Shown: positions 47,354-62,803, counted from the first letter of the stretch. The stretch is 64,000 bases of DNA from Chamaelirium japonicum (GCA_947650365.1 OX393553.1:38419947-38483946); one strand, 5' to 3'. Program-made: numbers and translations. Notes: a model not told the origin generated them from the letters alone.

Positions 47354-50300
47354 ATGGCATCACGGTCGAGGGCTCATAGAGGTAGGGGTGGGCCAGCTCG
47401 GAACGCTCCGGTTGCCACCCTAGGATCCGAGATCGAGCCCTCTAGATCTGTGAGTGTCGTTCCTCTCTCCACACCAGCTCCTGAGGTCGCAGCCTTCGGA
47501 GCTTCGAGCAGCATTCGTACCCGGCTATAGTGTCTGCGTCCATAGGTAATACTTAGATCTAAAGTTTTAAACAAATTATAAATACTTGTTCAGTACTGAT
47601 ATATATTTTATTTGCAGGGTCGACTATCGCCAGGCACATAGGCGACCAGGGCATGATGACGGCCCAGCGCTTGTCGAGCTTACGTGAGCCGCTTCATCTA
47701 TAGTGGAGCGGCGGGTTCTCTATGGGCGAGCACGCTTCGGACGTCACCATGTGGGTCGGCATCATACTACGAAAGGAGAAGAATACCCCTATTATGGGGA
47801 TGAAGGGGTGGAAGAACATCAATAAATCCTATAAGGAGAGCATATATCATGTCCTTTTGGTACGTTAGTTTCATTAAAGCATTTTAGAATAATATAACTT
47901 TTTCTAATTTGAATTGATAAAATTACTTGTTTCTAAATTGATTTTACAAGAGAAATTTAAATGGAAGATTATGGAAACCGACACCCACCAAGAGCACTTA
48001 TGGAAGACTATGAGTGAGTGATACAGGGATTACCATCACGAGCTCTACCAGCTCTATGGTTACTTGGTCGGTGAGCCGGTCGAGGTGTTACAGGCAGGCT
48101 ATGACCGAGACGAGAGACGTGCCTCCGCTACATATTCGACAATTTTTGGTCGGTCACTGGGCCACCGCTCAGTTTCAAGTATGATTACTATTTTGTTGAT
48201 TCATACTTGTTTTAATGTTATACTCAAAATTTATATTGATGTTTGAAAATTTAATCGATTGACACAGACGAGTTCTGCTAAAAGCAAGCATAATAAAAAT
48301 ACCTCGACAACACTAGCTCCAGCAAGGGGGAGGACCTCCATGCCCCAGCTTGCCAACCAGTTGGTAAATGATACAAATATTTCTTTCTTTAAAACTCTAT
48401 AAATCATATAACCATACTTATCTATTTATTTTATATGCCAAAAAACAGACGTAGTTCTTAGGCCACGAGCCCAATCGGATCAACCTTTTTGAGGCCTCTA
48501 CGAGGTGACGTACCGGGGCATTTATGGACGACAGTATTGCCTCACAAGTCATAAGTAATTAAGTTACTGTAAATACATTCTTACGTATGCCATCAAATAT
48601 CACGCCATCCTCCTACTTTGGACGAGAGGGTGTACGCTCGAGGGCTCGAAACACCCAGACCGAGGTGATCACATAGTTGCAGTCTGCGCTAGACGTGGAG
48701 CATAAGCAAAGGTAGGCCCTCGAGTAGCAGCTTGAGAAGAAGAGGCAGGTCGTCGAGCAACAGCTTGCGAGGGAGAGGCAGACCGTCTAGCAGCAGCTTG
48801 AGGAGGAAAGAGAAGCTCGCAAGGAACTGGAGCATCGTCATGATGAGTTCATGAGCCGATAAGTGGTGGCTCAAAATCAGGTACTTACTAATCTTTATAA
48901 TATTAATATAAATTATGCATCTTACTAAAATTGTTAGTTATGTAAATCATTCGTACAAAATTAGTTAATCTGACAGCAAAACTTAATTACTAGTTTCATA
49001 AGTCCGAATTATCGAATATGATCCGATGACGATCCGATCGAATCCAAACTAAGTTCAAAATCCAACACACGCTAATTTATGATTTCTAAACACTTAGACT
49101 CTAAATTAGTCAATCGGAGGATAAAATTTTAAAATAACTACTAAATATTTGCTCGCAAGTCCGAAATATGAAAAACCATCCAAGTCCGAATTATCGGATG
49201 TTATCCGATAACGATCCGATCGAATCCAAACCAAGTTCAAAATCCAAAATATGCTAATTTATGATTTTCAAATACTTAGACTCTAAATTAGTCAATCGGA
49301 GGGTAAAATCATAAAATATCTACTAAATACTTGCTCGCAAGTTCGAAATACAAAAAACCATCCAAGTCCGAATTATCGAATGCAATCTGATAATTATTTA
49401 GATCGAATCCAAACCAAGTTCAAAATCCAAAACACGCTAATTTATGATTTTCAAACACTTAAACTCTAAATTAGTCAATCAGATGGGTAAAATCTTAAAA
49501 TATCTACTAAATACTTGCTCGCAAGTCCGATATACGAAAAACCATCCAAGTCCGAATTATCGGATATGATCCGATCGAATCCAAACCAAATTCAAAATCC
49601 GAAACACAATAATCTATGATTTTCAAACACTTAGACTCTAAATTAGTCAATCAGAGAGTAAAATCTTACAATATCTACTAAATACTTCCTCGCAAATCCA
49701 AAATATGAAAAGTCATCCAAGTCTGAATTATCAGATGCGATCCGATAACGATCCGATCGAATCCAAACCAAGTTAAAAATCTAAAATGCGCTAGTTTATG
49801 TTTTTCAAACACTTAGACTCTAAATAAGTCAATCGGAGGGGTAAAATATTAAAATATCTACTAAATACTTGCTCGCAAGTCCGAAATATAAAAAATCATC
49901 CAAGTCTGAATTATCGAATGCGATCCGATAATAATTCGATCGAATCCAAACCAGGTTCAAAATCTGAAACACACTAATTTATAATTTTCAAACACTTAGA
50001 CTCAAAATTAGTCAATCGGGGAGTAAAATCTTAAAATATCTACTAAATACTTGCTCGCAAGTTCAAAATACAAAAAACCATCCAAGTCTAAATTATCGAA
50101 TGTGATCCGATAATGATCCGATCGAATCCAAACTAAGTTTAAAATTTGAAACACGCTAATTTATGATTTTTAAACACTTAGACTCTAAATTAATCAATCG
50201 AAGGGATAAAATCTTAAAATATCTACTAAATACTTACTCGTAAGTCCAAAATATAAAAAATTATCCAAGTCCAAATTATTATATACAATCCGATAACGAT

Positions 50301-53300
50301 CTGATCGAATCCAAACCAAGTTCAAAATCTGAAATATACTAATTTATGATTTTCAAACACTTAACTCTAAATTAATCAATCAAAGGATAAAATCTTAAAA
50401 CATCTACTAAATACTTGCTTGTAAGTCCGAAATATTAAAAACCATCCAAGTTCGAATTATCGGATATGATCCGATAATGATCTGATCAAATCCAAACCAA
50501 GTTCAAAATCTAAAATACACTAATTTATGATTTTCAAATATGAAGACTCTAAATTAGTCAATTGGAGGGTAAAATCTTAAAATATCTACTAAATACTTGC
50601 TCACAAGTCCGAAATATGAAAAATCATCCAAGTTCGAATTATCGAATGCGATCCGATAACGATCCGATCTAATCCAAACCAAGTTCAAAATCTGAAACAC
50701 GCTAATTTATGATTTTTAAACACTTAGACTCTAAATTAGTCAATCGAAGGATAAAATCTTAAAATATCTACTAAATACTTACTCGCAAGTCTGAAATATA
50801 AAAAACCATCCAAGTACGATATATCGAATATGATCCGATAACAATCCGATTAAATCCTAACCAACTTCATAATTCGAAATACGCTAATTTATGATTTTTA
50901 AATACCTAAACTCTAAATTAGTCAATAAAAGGGGTAAAATCTAAAAATATTTGCTAAATACTTGCTCGCAAGTCCGAAATACAAAAAACCATCAAAGTCT
51001 GAATTATCGGATATGATCCGATAACGATCCGATCAAACCAAACCAAGTTCAAAATCCGAAACATGCTAATTTATTATTTTCAAATACTTAGATTCCAAAT
51101 TAGTCAATCGAAGGTTAAATCTTAAAATATATACTAAATAGTTACTTGCACGTTCGAAATACGAAAAAATCAACCAAATCAAAATTATCAGATGCGATCC
51201 AATGACGATCTAATCGAATTAAAACCAAGTTCAAAATCCAAAATACGCTAATCTATGATTTTCAAATACTTATACTCTAAATCAGTCAATCGGATGGTAA
51301 AATCTTAAAATATATACTAAATACTTGCTCGAAAATCTGAAATATGAAAATCTATCCAAGTCCAAATTATCGGATATGATCCGATCAAATCGAAACCAAG
51401 TTCATAATCTGAAATATACTAATTTATTATTTTTAAATACTTAGACTCTAAATTAGTCAATCGGAACAGTAAAATCTTAAAATATCTATTAAATACTTGC
51501 TCGCAAGTCCGAAATATAAAAAATCATCCAAGTCCGAATTATCGAATGTGATCCGATAACGATCCAAACAAATCCAAACCAAATTTAAAATCTAAAACAC
51601 GCTAATTTATTATTTTTAAATACTTAGACTCTAAATTAGTCAATCGGAGAGTAAAATCTTAAAATATCTAATAAATATTTACTCATAAGTCTGAAATATG
51701 AAAAACTATTTAAGTCCAAACTATCAGATTCGATCTGGTAATAATCCAATCAAATTCAAACAAAATTCATAATCTAAAACATGCTAATTTATGATTTTTA
51801 AACACTTAGACTCTAAATTAGTCATTTGGAGGGTAAAAGCTTAAAATATCTACTAAATACTTGCTCGTAAGTCCAAAATATAAAAAATCATCCAAGTCCG
51901 AATTATCGGATATGATCCGATAATGATCCGATCAAATCCAAACCAAGTTCAAAATCTGAAACATGCTAATTTATTATTTTCAAACACTTAGACCCTAAAT
52001 TAGTCAATCGGAGAATACAATTTTAAAATATCTACTCAATACTTGCTCATAAGTTCGAAATATAAAAAACCATCCAAGTTTAAATTATGGGATACGATCC
52101 GATAATGATCCGATCAAATTTAAACCAACTTTATAATCCGAAACACGCTAATTTATAATTTTCAAACACTTAGGCTCTAAGATAATCAATCAGAGAGGTA
52201 AAATCTTAAATATCTACTAAATACTTGCTCGCAAGTCCGAAATACAAAAAACAATCCAAGTCCGAATTATCGGATACGATCTGATAACGATCTGATCGAA
52301 TCCAAACCAACTTTAAAATCTGAAACATGATAATTTATAATTTACAAACACTTCTAAATTAGTCAATCCGACGGTAAAATCTTAAAATATCTACTAAATA
52401 CTTGCTTGCAAATCCAAACTACAAAAAATCATCCAAATCCGAATTATCAGATGCGATCCGATAACGATCCAATCGAATCAAAACCAACTTAATAATCCAA
52501 AACATGCTAATTTATTATTTTCAAACACTTAGACTCTAAATTAGTCAATCGGAGGGGTAAAATCTTAAAATATATACTAAATACTTGCTCACAAGTCCAA
52601 AATACAAAAAACCATCCAAATTTGAATTATCGGATACGATCCGATTACGATCCGATCGAATCCAAAATAACTTCATAATCAAAAACACGCTAAATTATGG
52701 TTTTCAAACACTTAGACTCTTAATTTATCAATCGGAGGGTGAAATCTTAAAATATCTACTAAATACTTGCTCGCAAGTCCGAAATATAAAAAAACATCTA
52801 CGTCCGAATTATCGGATGTGATCTGATCGAATCCAAACCAAGTTCGAAATCCAAAATATACTAATTTATGATTTTCAAACACTTAGACTCTAAATTAGTC
52901 AATCTAAGGGGTAAAATCTTAAAATATCTATTAAATACTTGCTTGTAAGTAGAAAATATGAAAAACCATCCAAATCTGAATTATCGGATGCGATCCGATA
53001 ACGATCCTATCGAATCCAATCCTACTTTATAATCCGAAATACGCTAATTTATGATTTGCAAACACTTAGTCTCTAAATTAGTTAATACAAAGGTAAAATC
53101 TTAAATATCTACTAAATACTCGTTTGTAAGTCGAAAATATGAAGAGCCATATGAGTGCAAATTATCGGATTCGATCCGATAACGATCCGATCGATTCCAA
53201 ACCATATTCAAAATGTGAAACCCAAAAATTTATGATTTGCAAACACTTATTCTCTGAATTAGCCAATCCGAAGACAAAATTTTAAATATCTACTAAATAC

Positions 53301-53930
53301 TCATTTGTAAGTCAGAAATACAAAAAACTATACGAGTATAAATTATCGGATGTGATCCGATAACGATCCGATCGAATCCAAACCAAGTTCAAAATACAAA
53401 ACCCAAAAACTTATGATTTGCAAACACTTAATCTATAAATTAGTCAATTCGACGGTAAAATCTTAAATATCTACAAAATACTCATTTGTGCATCGAAAAT
53501 ATGAAAAACCATACAAGTACAAATTATCAAATGTGATCCGATTATGATCTGATTGAATCCAAATCAAGTTCAAAATATGAAACTCAAAAACTTATGATTT
53601 ACAAACACTTAGTGTCTAAATTAGTCAATCTGACAATAAAATCTTAAATTTTATTAAATACTCGTTTGTAAGTCAAAAATATAAAAAATTATACAAGTAC
53701 AAATTATCAGATGCGATCCGATGACGATCCGATCGAATTCAAACCAAGTTCAAAATCTGAAACTATTTTTTATAAGTCAAATTTACCCTTTATATTAATT
53801 ATAGATGTAAACTATTTTTTAAAAAAAATATAAGTTATTAATTGCAGGATGTGTGAGGTCAGGGCATGAGCGCAGCAGTATTGGTGTCGAGCAGCGTGAG
53901 GGGTTGCTGAGTTAGGGCCCGCAGCTTCCC
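47354..53930 (+). pseudogene. Second CACTA gene (Ptta/En-Spm, Transposase_24-like), broken
   Basis: ATG 47354 follows a CTTTCAG acceptor (MASRSRAHRGRGGPARN). Later exonic pieces: RHIGDQGMMTAQRLSSLREP (about 47632), a WKNINKSYKES stretch, a degenerate middle near 47960-48180, and a C-terminal coiled-coil-like repeat rich in Q, E and R (48690-48870). A CAG/GTACTT donor at 48880/48881 and TTGCAG acceptor ending 53847 would bound a 4967-bp last intron filled by satellite. The short last exon has stops. In related CACTA elements the second protein is a DNA-binding partner of TNP2. Frame breaks throughout; exon borders are inferred. Confidence 0.65.
48960..53770. repeat. Satellite-like tandem array, about 182-bp units, about 26 copies
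   Basis: Units can be followed by CTCGCAAGTCCGAAATA (for instance 49151, 49333, 49517), each with GATCCGATAACGATCCGATC, ACACGCTAATTTATGATTTT, and CAAACACTTAGACTCTAAAT. Spacing is 171-184 bp; the shorter units lack the TAACGATCCGAT piece. Units towards 53100-53770 diverge (ACCCAAAAACTTATG in place of ACGCTAATTTATG). Sequence is AT-rich with no open frame. It sits inside the CACTA element. Confidence 0.93.
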
Positions 53931-54669
53931 TCACTTTTTAATTATGTAAAAATAATTTTGTAATGTTTTTAAAAATATTATTAATATTGTGATATATTTT
54001 AGTATTGTGGTAATATTATGGTAAATGTATTGTGGTTATATTGTGCTAAATATATTATGGTAAATATATTGTGGCAAATGTATTGTGGTAATATTATGGT
54101 AAATTTGTGGTAAATGTATTATGGTAATATTGTGATAAATTTGTATTGTGGTAAATAACAAAAATTAAATGACCCAATTTTAGCAATTTTTTTAAAAAAA
54201 AATCAAGTTTTATTATCGATGGATAATATCATTTTCGTGTGTAATAATAATTTTTTTATTATATATATAACTAACTTTAATCGATGGAATATAATATCCA
54301 TCGGTAATATATATATTATTACCGATGGGAATCATAGTATCCATCGGTAATAATAATTTCTTATAATATATATAACTAACTTTAACTGTTGGTATATAAT
54401 AACCGTCGGTAATATAAATATTATTATCGACAGGAATCTATTTATCCGTCGGTAATAAAATACATTATTACCAACAGATAACAAGAATTCCATCGGTATT
54501 AATATTTATTACCGACAGATATTTTAACCCATCGTTGTTTACTTTCCCGACGCTATCTTTCCCAATGGCTGGCGACGAAAATCCTTTCTGTTGCCATAAA
54601 TCTATACCAACGAAAATATGTTTTTACCGACGGAATATATCCGTCGATAGAAACTTTTTTTTTGTAGTG
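53931..54669. repeat. 3' end of the second CACTA element
   Basis: 53940-54160 is a degenerate array of TTGTGGTAAATRTATTATGG. 54200-54660 has CCGACGG/CCATCGG-type subterminal repeats in both orientations, at least ten of them. The terminus TTTTTTTGTAGTG ends at 54669. Confidence 0.8.
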
Positions 54670-54769
54670 TATGATTTAGTGAGGCATAGAAAGTGAAGGA
54701 TCGATTAATAAAGAAATAAGAGAGAAAGAGTGAAAGAATGAAAAAAAAAAAAGATAGGTTTACGTAACC

Positions 54770-55280
54770 ATCCGAGCCGTCCAAACTCATCAACTCTTTC
54801 ATGTCAGGCCCTTGGCATTTGCATAGTCCTTCAGTGATCCAAAGCTAGCGATGTGTTGAGCTGGTGACGTCATATCGGTCGACTTCAAACAACTATCATT
54901 TTCTGCATCATTCTTCACAAGGGCCTCCAAACGGGCTGTGTATCCTCTATCAAATCACTGTGATGATATCCCCGGCTAAGTTATGATTCCATTGAGCTGA
55001 TCAACTACGTTTTTAAGAACCGGGCCAATTCCCTAAAGAACACACATGAAATGATGCTTGTCAGGTTACGTGTGATTATCGATAAAAAGAATAATTTGGG
55101 CTATCGGGCTCTATATTTTACATGCATGAGTTGTATAAGAGCAAACCAATATGTTGTTATGTTCGTATTAAAGTCTATTATGCAGTGAAAGAGATCATGC
55201 AGTTTATGTGTAGTATAAAACTTTTACGTAGCACAATTACGATATATGCATGAGAAGAACATGATAATTGGTACTAATTG
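54770..55280 (-). other. Unrecognised exon-like fragment
   Basis: On the minus strand one frame reads GIGPVLKNVVDQLNGIIT, then after stops YTARLEALVKNDAENDSCLK and PAQHIASFGSLKDYANAKGL. The composition is protein-like, but I do not recognise the family. It could be a captured gene piece or part of an LTR element. Confidence 0.25.
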
Positions 55281-55503
55281 GACGTTCAACACATGTTAGA
55301 TTATTCTTTTCGCTAGATCGTCGTTAGGGATTCGATTGTTTACCATGGTAGATTCATACACATACGCATGTGTTGGTAGATTCATACGCATATGCATGTG
55401 TAGATTATTTCAATGAAAATTTTGAGATGTAATAAACACCACCTACGGTCTTCAGACCAGATTTGCTCATCTCCTGCGCACCTCTGATCACTGATTATAT
55501 CCA
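55281..55503 (+). repeat. LTR 3'-end fragment related to 5239-7566
   Basis: It matches 7385-7562 in order: TTAGATTATTCTTT/TAGATTGTTCTTT, CTAGATCGTCGTTAGGG, ATTCATACACATACGCATG, TTTCAATGAAAATTTTGA, and ACGGTCTTCAGACC. The end reads ATATCCAA instead of TTTCCAACA. No matching body adjoins it. Confidence 0.65.
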
Positions 55504-56100
55504 ATGAGGGTCCCCCAAAAATCAAAAGAATAACCCTAGAATCATGCCAAAGAGCAGACTAGTAGTGGAAGAATATCACCTCAATAAATCCTCAAGCAAA
55601 TAAGCTGATCTCGGACAAGATCTTCTTGAAAAGAGGGCTTCTCTTTCCTCTCGCTCTGATCTTCTACTTCGTCTCCTTCTTCACGGAGAAACCGAGAGAA
55701 AAGAAGACAGTTTTTGTCGATGATCGAATAATCTTAATAACTGAGATAGATAAATAGGGGGGAGAAGAGAAGAGGAGAGGGAAGATCCAAAGTTCACCGG
55801 ATTCAAGAAATCAACTATGATGGATTCCAATACAGAAAACCATAGAAACTTGCAAGTAACTTTCTAATTCTATCCATATTTTTCATCTATCATTATACTA
55901 TATTAATAAAAGATAAGGACCGGATCCTTATATAATGGACCCACTTATATCCATAACCATCCATGAACAGGCTGGGACTAAAAAAAACACCGATATAATG
56001 ACTTGTTACCCAAGTCTAGAATTTGGCAGTTATTGGTGATAGGTCCTCCTGATTAGTAAATATCTAAATTACCCCTACATGCAGCTAGTTGTACATGTGA
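55504..56100. other. No recognised gene
   Basis: Unmatched sequence with CT-rich and GA-rich patches; no supportable frame. From about 55900 it resembles the block at 57660-57800 (GGTCCTCCTGATTAGTAAAT against AATCCTCCCGATTGGTAAAT). Confidence 0.4.
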
Positions 56101-56216
56101 GCACCAGTCAGAGCTTGACATCAGTACCGTAGCAAAAAGAGTAACAATCTTTGAAAATCGTTACTCTTTTGCTATAGTGAAATCACTATAGCTAAAAATA
56201 AAATTATAAAATTTTA

Positions 56217-56308
<92 letters not shown>

Positions 56309-56310
56309 AC

Positions 56311-58420
<2,110 letters not shown>

Positions 58421-58527
58421 GTCATTGAAAAGGGATAAAAGTCATATGTAGGACTTGCTCTAGCTGCATCCTTTTCGGGATGGACCTGGTGGAACACCAT
58501 CTTATTGATTGTCCTTTCCCTTAAACC

Positions 58528-59715
58528 TAGGGATGCAAACGAACCAAGGTGTTCGTGAGCAGTTCGCAAACAAGCTCGATAAAAAGCTAGCTCAAGTAGG
58601 GATGGCAACGGGACGGGCTAAATGGGAACCCGAACATATTGACATGGGTTGGGGAAGGAACTAGTTGGGTTTGCACGGGTTTGGGATTTACGAAATAAAA
58701 CCCGATCGGGTTTGGAAAGGGGCCAGGATTAGCCTACCCCGACCTAACCCGACCCAATTACATTTTTTTTTTTTTGCAGTTTGATAATTTACTCGAATGT
58801 ACTTTAGTATCCTAATTTATGTTTTACTAATACTGTAGTTAAGAAGATAATACAACTCATGCCTTTTGTTTAACTGGTTGTAAACTTGTAGTAAGTTATA
58901 CATTTTCATTGTAGCGCATCTGTTTAATTCATTCAATGGATATATGTTTAACAAAAACATAAAAACTGTTGTTTTATGTTATAATTAATTTAGTTCTCAA
59001 TATGTTCATTGATTCTCTTAACGAAATGAGTTTAGTTCAAAATATAATCAACTAATTTGGACTTGTCATGCATAAACATAATTGGGATGGGACAGGACAG
59101 GTTTGGGTTTTTACTAGTTTGAGTGGGATGGGTTTGGAATTGATCATTCAAACCCAACACAGGTTAATTTGGGACAAGTTTGGGATAAGATATTCCTTAG
59201 CGGGATGGGATCGGGATGGCCCGACCCATCCCAAACCCAACCTGTTGCCATCCCTACGCTCGAGTTCGTTTGGTTACTAGTCAAGCCAAGCACAAGCCTA
59301 GAGTTTAGGCTTCTTTAATAGACAAGTCAAGCTCAAGCAGACCAAAGCTCGGCTTGACTGGGCTCGGAAACATGCTTGTTTAGGACTCATGAGCAAGCTT
59401 GTGAGTAGGCTCGTGAATAGGCTCCTAAATGGCTTGAATAGGCCTAACGTATATAGTCTAGGCTTTCGACATTAGGGTACAAGCTCGATAAGGGACCGTT
59501 TTATCATTAATTGAGTGAAGCCATGCCTGAAGTTTAGGCTAGCTCGTTTAATAAACGAGCCAAGCTCAAGAAGATCAAAGCTCGGCTCGGCTCGGCTCGA
59601 CTCGATCATTAAACGAGCCAAGCCCAAGCTAGCCTTATGTTTAGGCTCGTTTAATAAATGAGCAAGCTCATACAGACGAAAACTCGGCTCGGGTAGGCTC
59701 GTTTGCAGTTAAACT
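58528..59715. mobile_element. hAT-like element with 8-bp target duplication CTTAAACC
   Basis: It starts TAGGGATGCAAACGAAC and ends with CTCGTTTGCAGTTAAACT, an imperfect inverted end (the CATCCCTA part is mutated). CTTAAACC flanks it exactly on both sides (58520-58527 and 59716-59723). The interior is AGGCTCG/CGAGCC-rich, typical of this MITE type. Another hAT-like element is inserted at 58597-59256. Confidence 0.82.
58597..59256. mobile_element. hAT-like element nested in another hAT-like element
   Basis: Ends are TAGGGATGGCAACGGG and CCTGTTGCCATCCCTA. The flanks AGCTCAAG (58589-58596) and CGCTCGAG (59257-59264) agree at 6 of 8 bases, as for an aged 8-bp duplication. The interior has CCCGA/TCGGG and GGGATGGG words near both ends and AT-rich filler. 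No transposase is coded. Confidence 0.78.
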
Positions 59716-59750
59716 CTTAAACCGATCTTTTGTTAAGGACCGTTCAATAA

Positions 59751-59989
59751 GGGGGTGTTTGGCATTAATAGGTATCGCCCGTTCTATTCCGGTTCCGGAT
59801 TTTAAAAATAATGACTAGTATTTGTTCCGCCGGAATGAAGAGTTAGGAACGAGAAATCATCGCTCCATGTGTTTCTCTTCCAACCGCTCGCTAAACCATC
59901 GAATTTACACTAGATTTGGCTATTGACGGGAATACGCTCTACTGGATGAAGATCAAGCGGAATAGTTGTTCCGCATGCCAAACACCCCC
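59751..59989. mobile_element. Tourist-like (PIF/Harbinger) MITE, 239 bp
   Basis: Terminal inverted repeats GGGGGTGTTTGGCA and TGCCAAACACCCCC are perfect over 14 bp. TAA flanks both ends (59748-59750 and 59990-59992), the target preference of this superfamily. Small size and no coding capacity. Confidence 0.92.
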
Positions 59990-60029
59990 TAAGTTTCCCT
60001 TTTTTTTTCTTCTATTTTTTGGTTGGACC

Positions 60030-62115
60030 TAGGGGTGACAATGGACTCCGAATACCAAAATCCAAAACATTGGGTATATACTTACAAATTTTATACCCGA
60101 AACATAGTTTGCGTAGGGTATGGGTATAGGAACTCAACACAATTAACTTTTGGGTATGGTACCTCAATACCCATACCTGAAACCTGATTGTCCCTCTAGC
60201 TTGTGTATACTATAGGTAATACAATTCGACTCCAAACTCATGGTCATATACCCAAATTCTAACTGAACCCATATCCCTACCCAAACATGTACTCTACTAA
60301 AACCATTGTAATAAGAAACCAACAGAGCTTCGTAACATTGCATTGTGATACCTTGATTTCTCTCCTCAAATCTAATAGTCTAATCTAATTGATATATCTA
60401 TACTAAAATGGAAGCCTCTCTCCCATGTTGTAACATGTGGACGTTTTTTAAAGAGCTAGAATTCTTCTTCCGTGTGTGAAAGCGGCTCTCTTATAAATCC
60501 ATTTAAAAACATACCATAAAGATGATAAATTTTCATTCAATGACATTTAATGGTCATTTGATGTTAATGGTTTCTTACTAGTAGTCTATACTATATACTA
60601 AAATAAAAGCCTCTCTCCCGTGTTGTGACACGTGGACGCCTTTTAAAGAGTTCCCGTGTTGTGACACGTGGACGTCATTTAAAAAGTTAGAATTCTTCTT
60701 CCGTGTGTGAACGCAGCTCCTTTTTAAATCCATTTAAAAACCCATCATAAAGATGATGAATTTTCATTCAATGATATTTAATGGTCATTTGATGTTAATC
60801 TCTCTCTCTCTAACAAGTGAATCACACTCACTTCAAATTTTACACTTTTTTGAACAGTTGTGATGTCGTCTTTGTCAAATGGCGTGCATCAAACACATTC
60901 GGGCATTGCCCGGGTTTCTTACTAGTATAATACTAAAATGGAAGCTTTTCTCCTGTGTTGTGACACATGGACCACTTTAAAAGAGCCATAATCTTTTCCC
61001 ATGTGTGAACACGGCTCTCTCTCATAGCTCTCTCTCATAAATCCTATTAAAAACCTATTGTAAAGATGATAAATACTCATGTAATGATATTTAATGGTCA
61101 TTTGATGTTAATTACAAAATCATTAGTATTATTTTCTTTCTCTTTGTAACAAGTGAATAACACCCAGATGAGTGAATCACAATCACTCTAGATTTGCATA
61201 TTTTTTTGGATGGCTGCGATGTCATTTGTGCTAAGTGGCGTGCATCAAGTTCATTCGAGCATTGTCCGGGTTTTATACTAGTATAATACTAAAATGGAAT
61301 CATGTCTCTCGTATTGTGACACGTGGATCTCTTTTGAAGAGTTAGAATCCTTCTTTCATGTGTGAACACGGCTCTCTCTCATAAATCCTATTAAAACTCT
61401 ACTACAAATATGATAAATACATATTCAATGGTATTTAATGGTCATTTGATTTAATTAGAAAAATCATTAGTACTATATATCACTCGATCTAACAAGTGAC
61501 AAGTGAATCAAACTCACTCAAGATTGCACACTTCTTTGGATGGATGTGATGTCGTATGTGCCAAGTGGTGTGCATCAAGTTTATCTAGGCATTGTCCGGT
61601 CTCTTACTAAAATGGAGCCCTCTCTCCAGTGTTATGATAAGTGGACCACTTTTGAAGAGCCAGAATCCTTCTCCCATGTGTAAACGTGGCTCTCTTATAA
61701 ATCCTATTAAAAAGCTATTATAAAGATGATAAATACTCATTCAATAGCATTTAATTAGGAAAACCATTAGTATTATCTCTCTCTCTAACAAATAAATCAC
61801 ACCAGGACGAGTGAATCACACTCACTCCAGCTTGCACACTTCTTCGGACGGCTATGATGTCGTATGTGACAAGTGGCGTGCATCAAGTTCATTCGGGCAT
61901 TGCCCGGGTTTCTTATTAGTTATTGAATATATGATGGAGAAAAATAAACAAAATTATATCCAATTCATACCTTAAACCCGATTGGGCATGGATCGGGTAT
62001 GGACCCTCTTCTAACCAAATGGGTATGGGTCTGGTATGGACCCTCCCATACCCGAATGGATATGGGTATGGATAGGGGTAGGGTCTGACCCGAACCCGAC
62101 CGATTGCCACCCCTA
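60030..62115. mobile_element. hAT-like element carrying a Helitron array
   Basis: Ends TAGGGGTGACAATGG and CCGATTGCCACCCCTA are inverted with two differences. Next to the ends, at 60050-60300 and 61970-62100, are complementary GGGTATGG and CCCATACC words as in this MITE type. The centre (60397-61919) is Helitron sequence. No clear 8-bp duplication is visible; on the right an LTR begins 5 bp later. Confidence 0.6.
60397..61919 (+). mobile_element. Head-to-tail array of about five non-autonomous Helitrons
   Basis: Copies run about 60397-60581, 60585-60925, 60926-61281, 61282-61606 and 61607-61919. The first two begin TCTATACTA; all contain the ACTAAAATGGAA(G/T)C-like start and GTTGTGACACGTGGA. 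The 3' ends carry the GC hairpin GGGCATTGCCC or a mutated form and finish CTTACTAG followed by T, fitting Helitron rules (5' TC, 3' hairpin and CTRR, insertion between A and T). The first copy lacks its 3' hairpin; the second has an internal duplication of GTGTTGTGACACGTGGACG. No Rep/helicase is present. Confidence 0.8.
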
Positions 62116-62120
62116 GTTAG

Positions 62121-62722
62121 TGTTGGAATGGAATCGGAGGTGCAGCAGAAGTCGGATTCGATCCCCGATGATCGATTTGTTGTGCGATCTATATTAAAAT
62201 TTTCATCTGAATCTAACATTTACGCTATAAATGAACAAAACTGGATCGAACCCCCTACGGTCTTCTACCGAATCTAACATTATAGGTAAACATGCATGCA
62301 AGATCAAAGACCTAGGAATTTAAATAGTATATACCTTCGTGTGGGATTTAGCACTGCGATGTCAATCTACAAGGTTGATGATGAAGGAAGTATCCACGAG
62401 CTTGAGCGATGGTTCTCTTCGAGTTCACCCTGTCTTGCAATCATGCCAAACCCTAGCACTCGGATTTCTGAGTGCCTCAGGATGCTAGCCCTCTCCTATT
62501 CTAGATCTCACAAACTCTCAAGAGATGAAGAGGTGAGAGAGAGAGAGAGAGCTTTCTCTGTTTTTTCGAGAGACTCATAGAGAGAGAGAACCAGAGAAGT
62601 CAGAGAATTTGCATAAAATAGGGGATGATTGACCATTTTCAATTATCTGGGGGGATGGGTTTTTCACAGGAAAAACGTGAGGCTTGCCTCGGGAATTGCA
62701 CCCCCTTTTTTTTATCGATCTC

Positions 62723-62803
<81 letters not shown>

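Noticed and set aside
48960-53770. Possible CRISPR-like array
   Set aside because: Units are contiguous 182-bp repeats without unique spacers, in a plant transposon.
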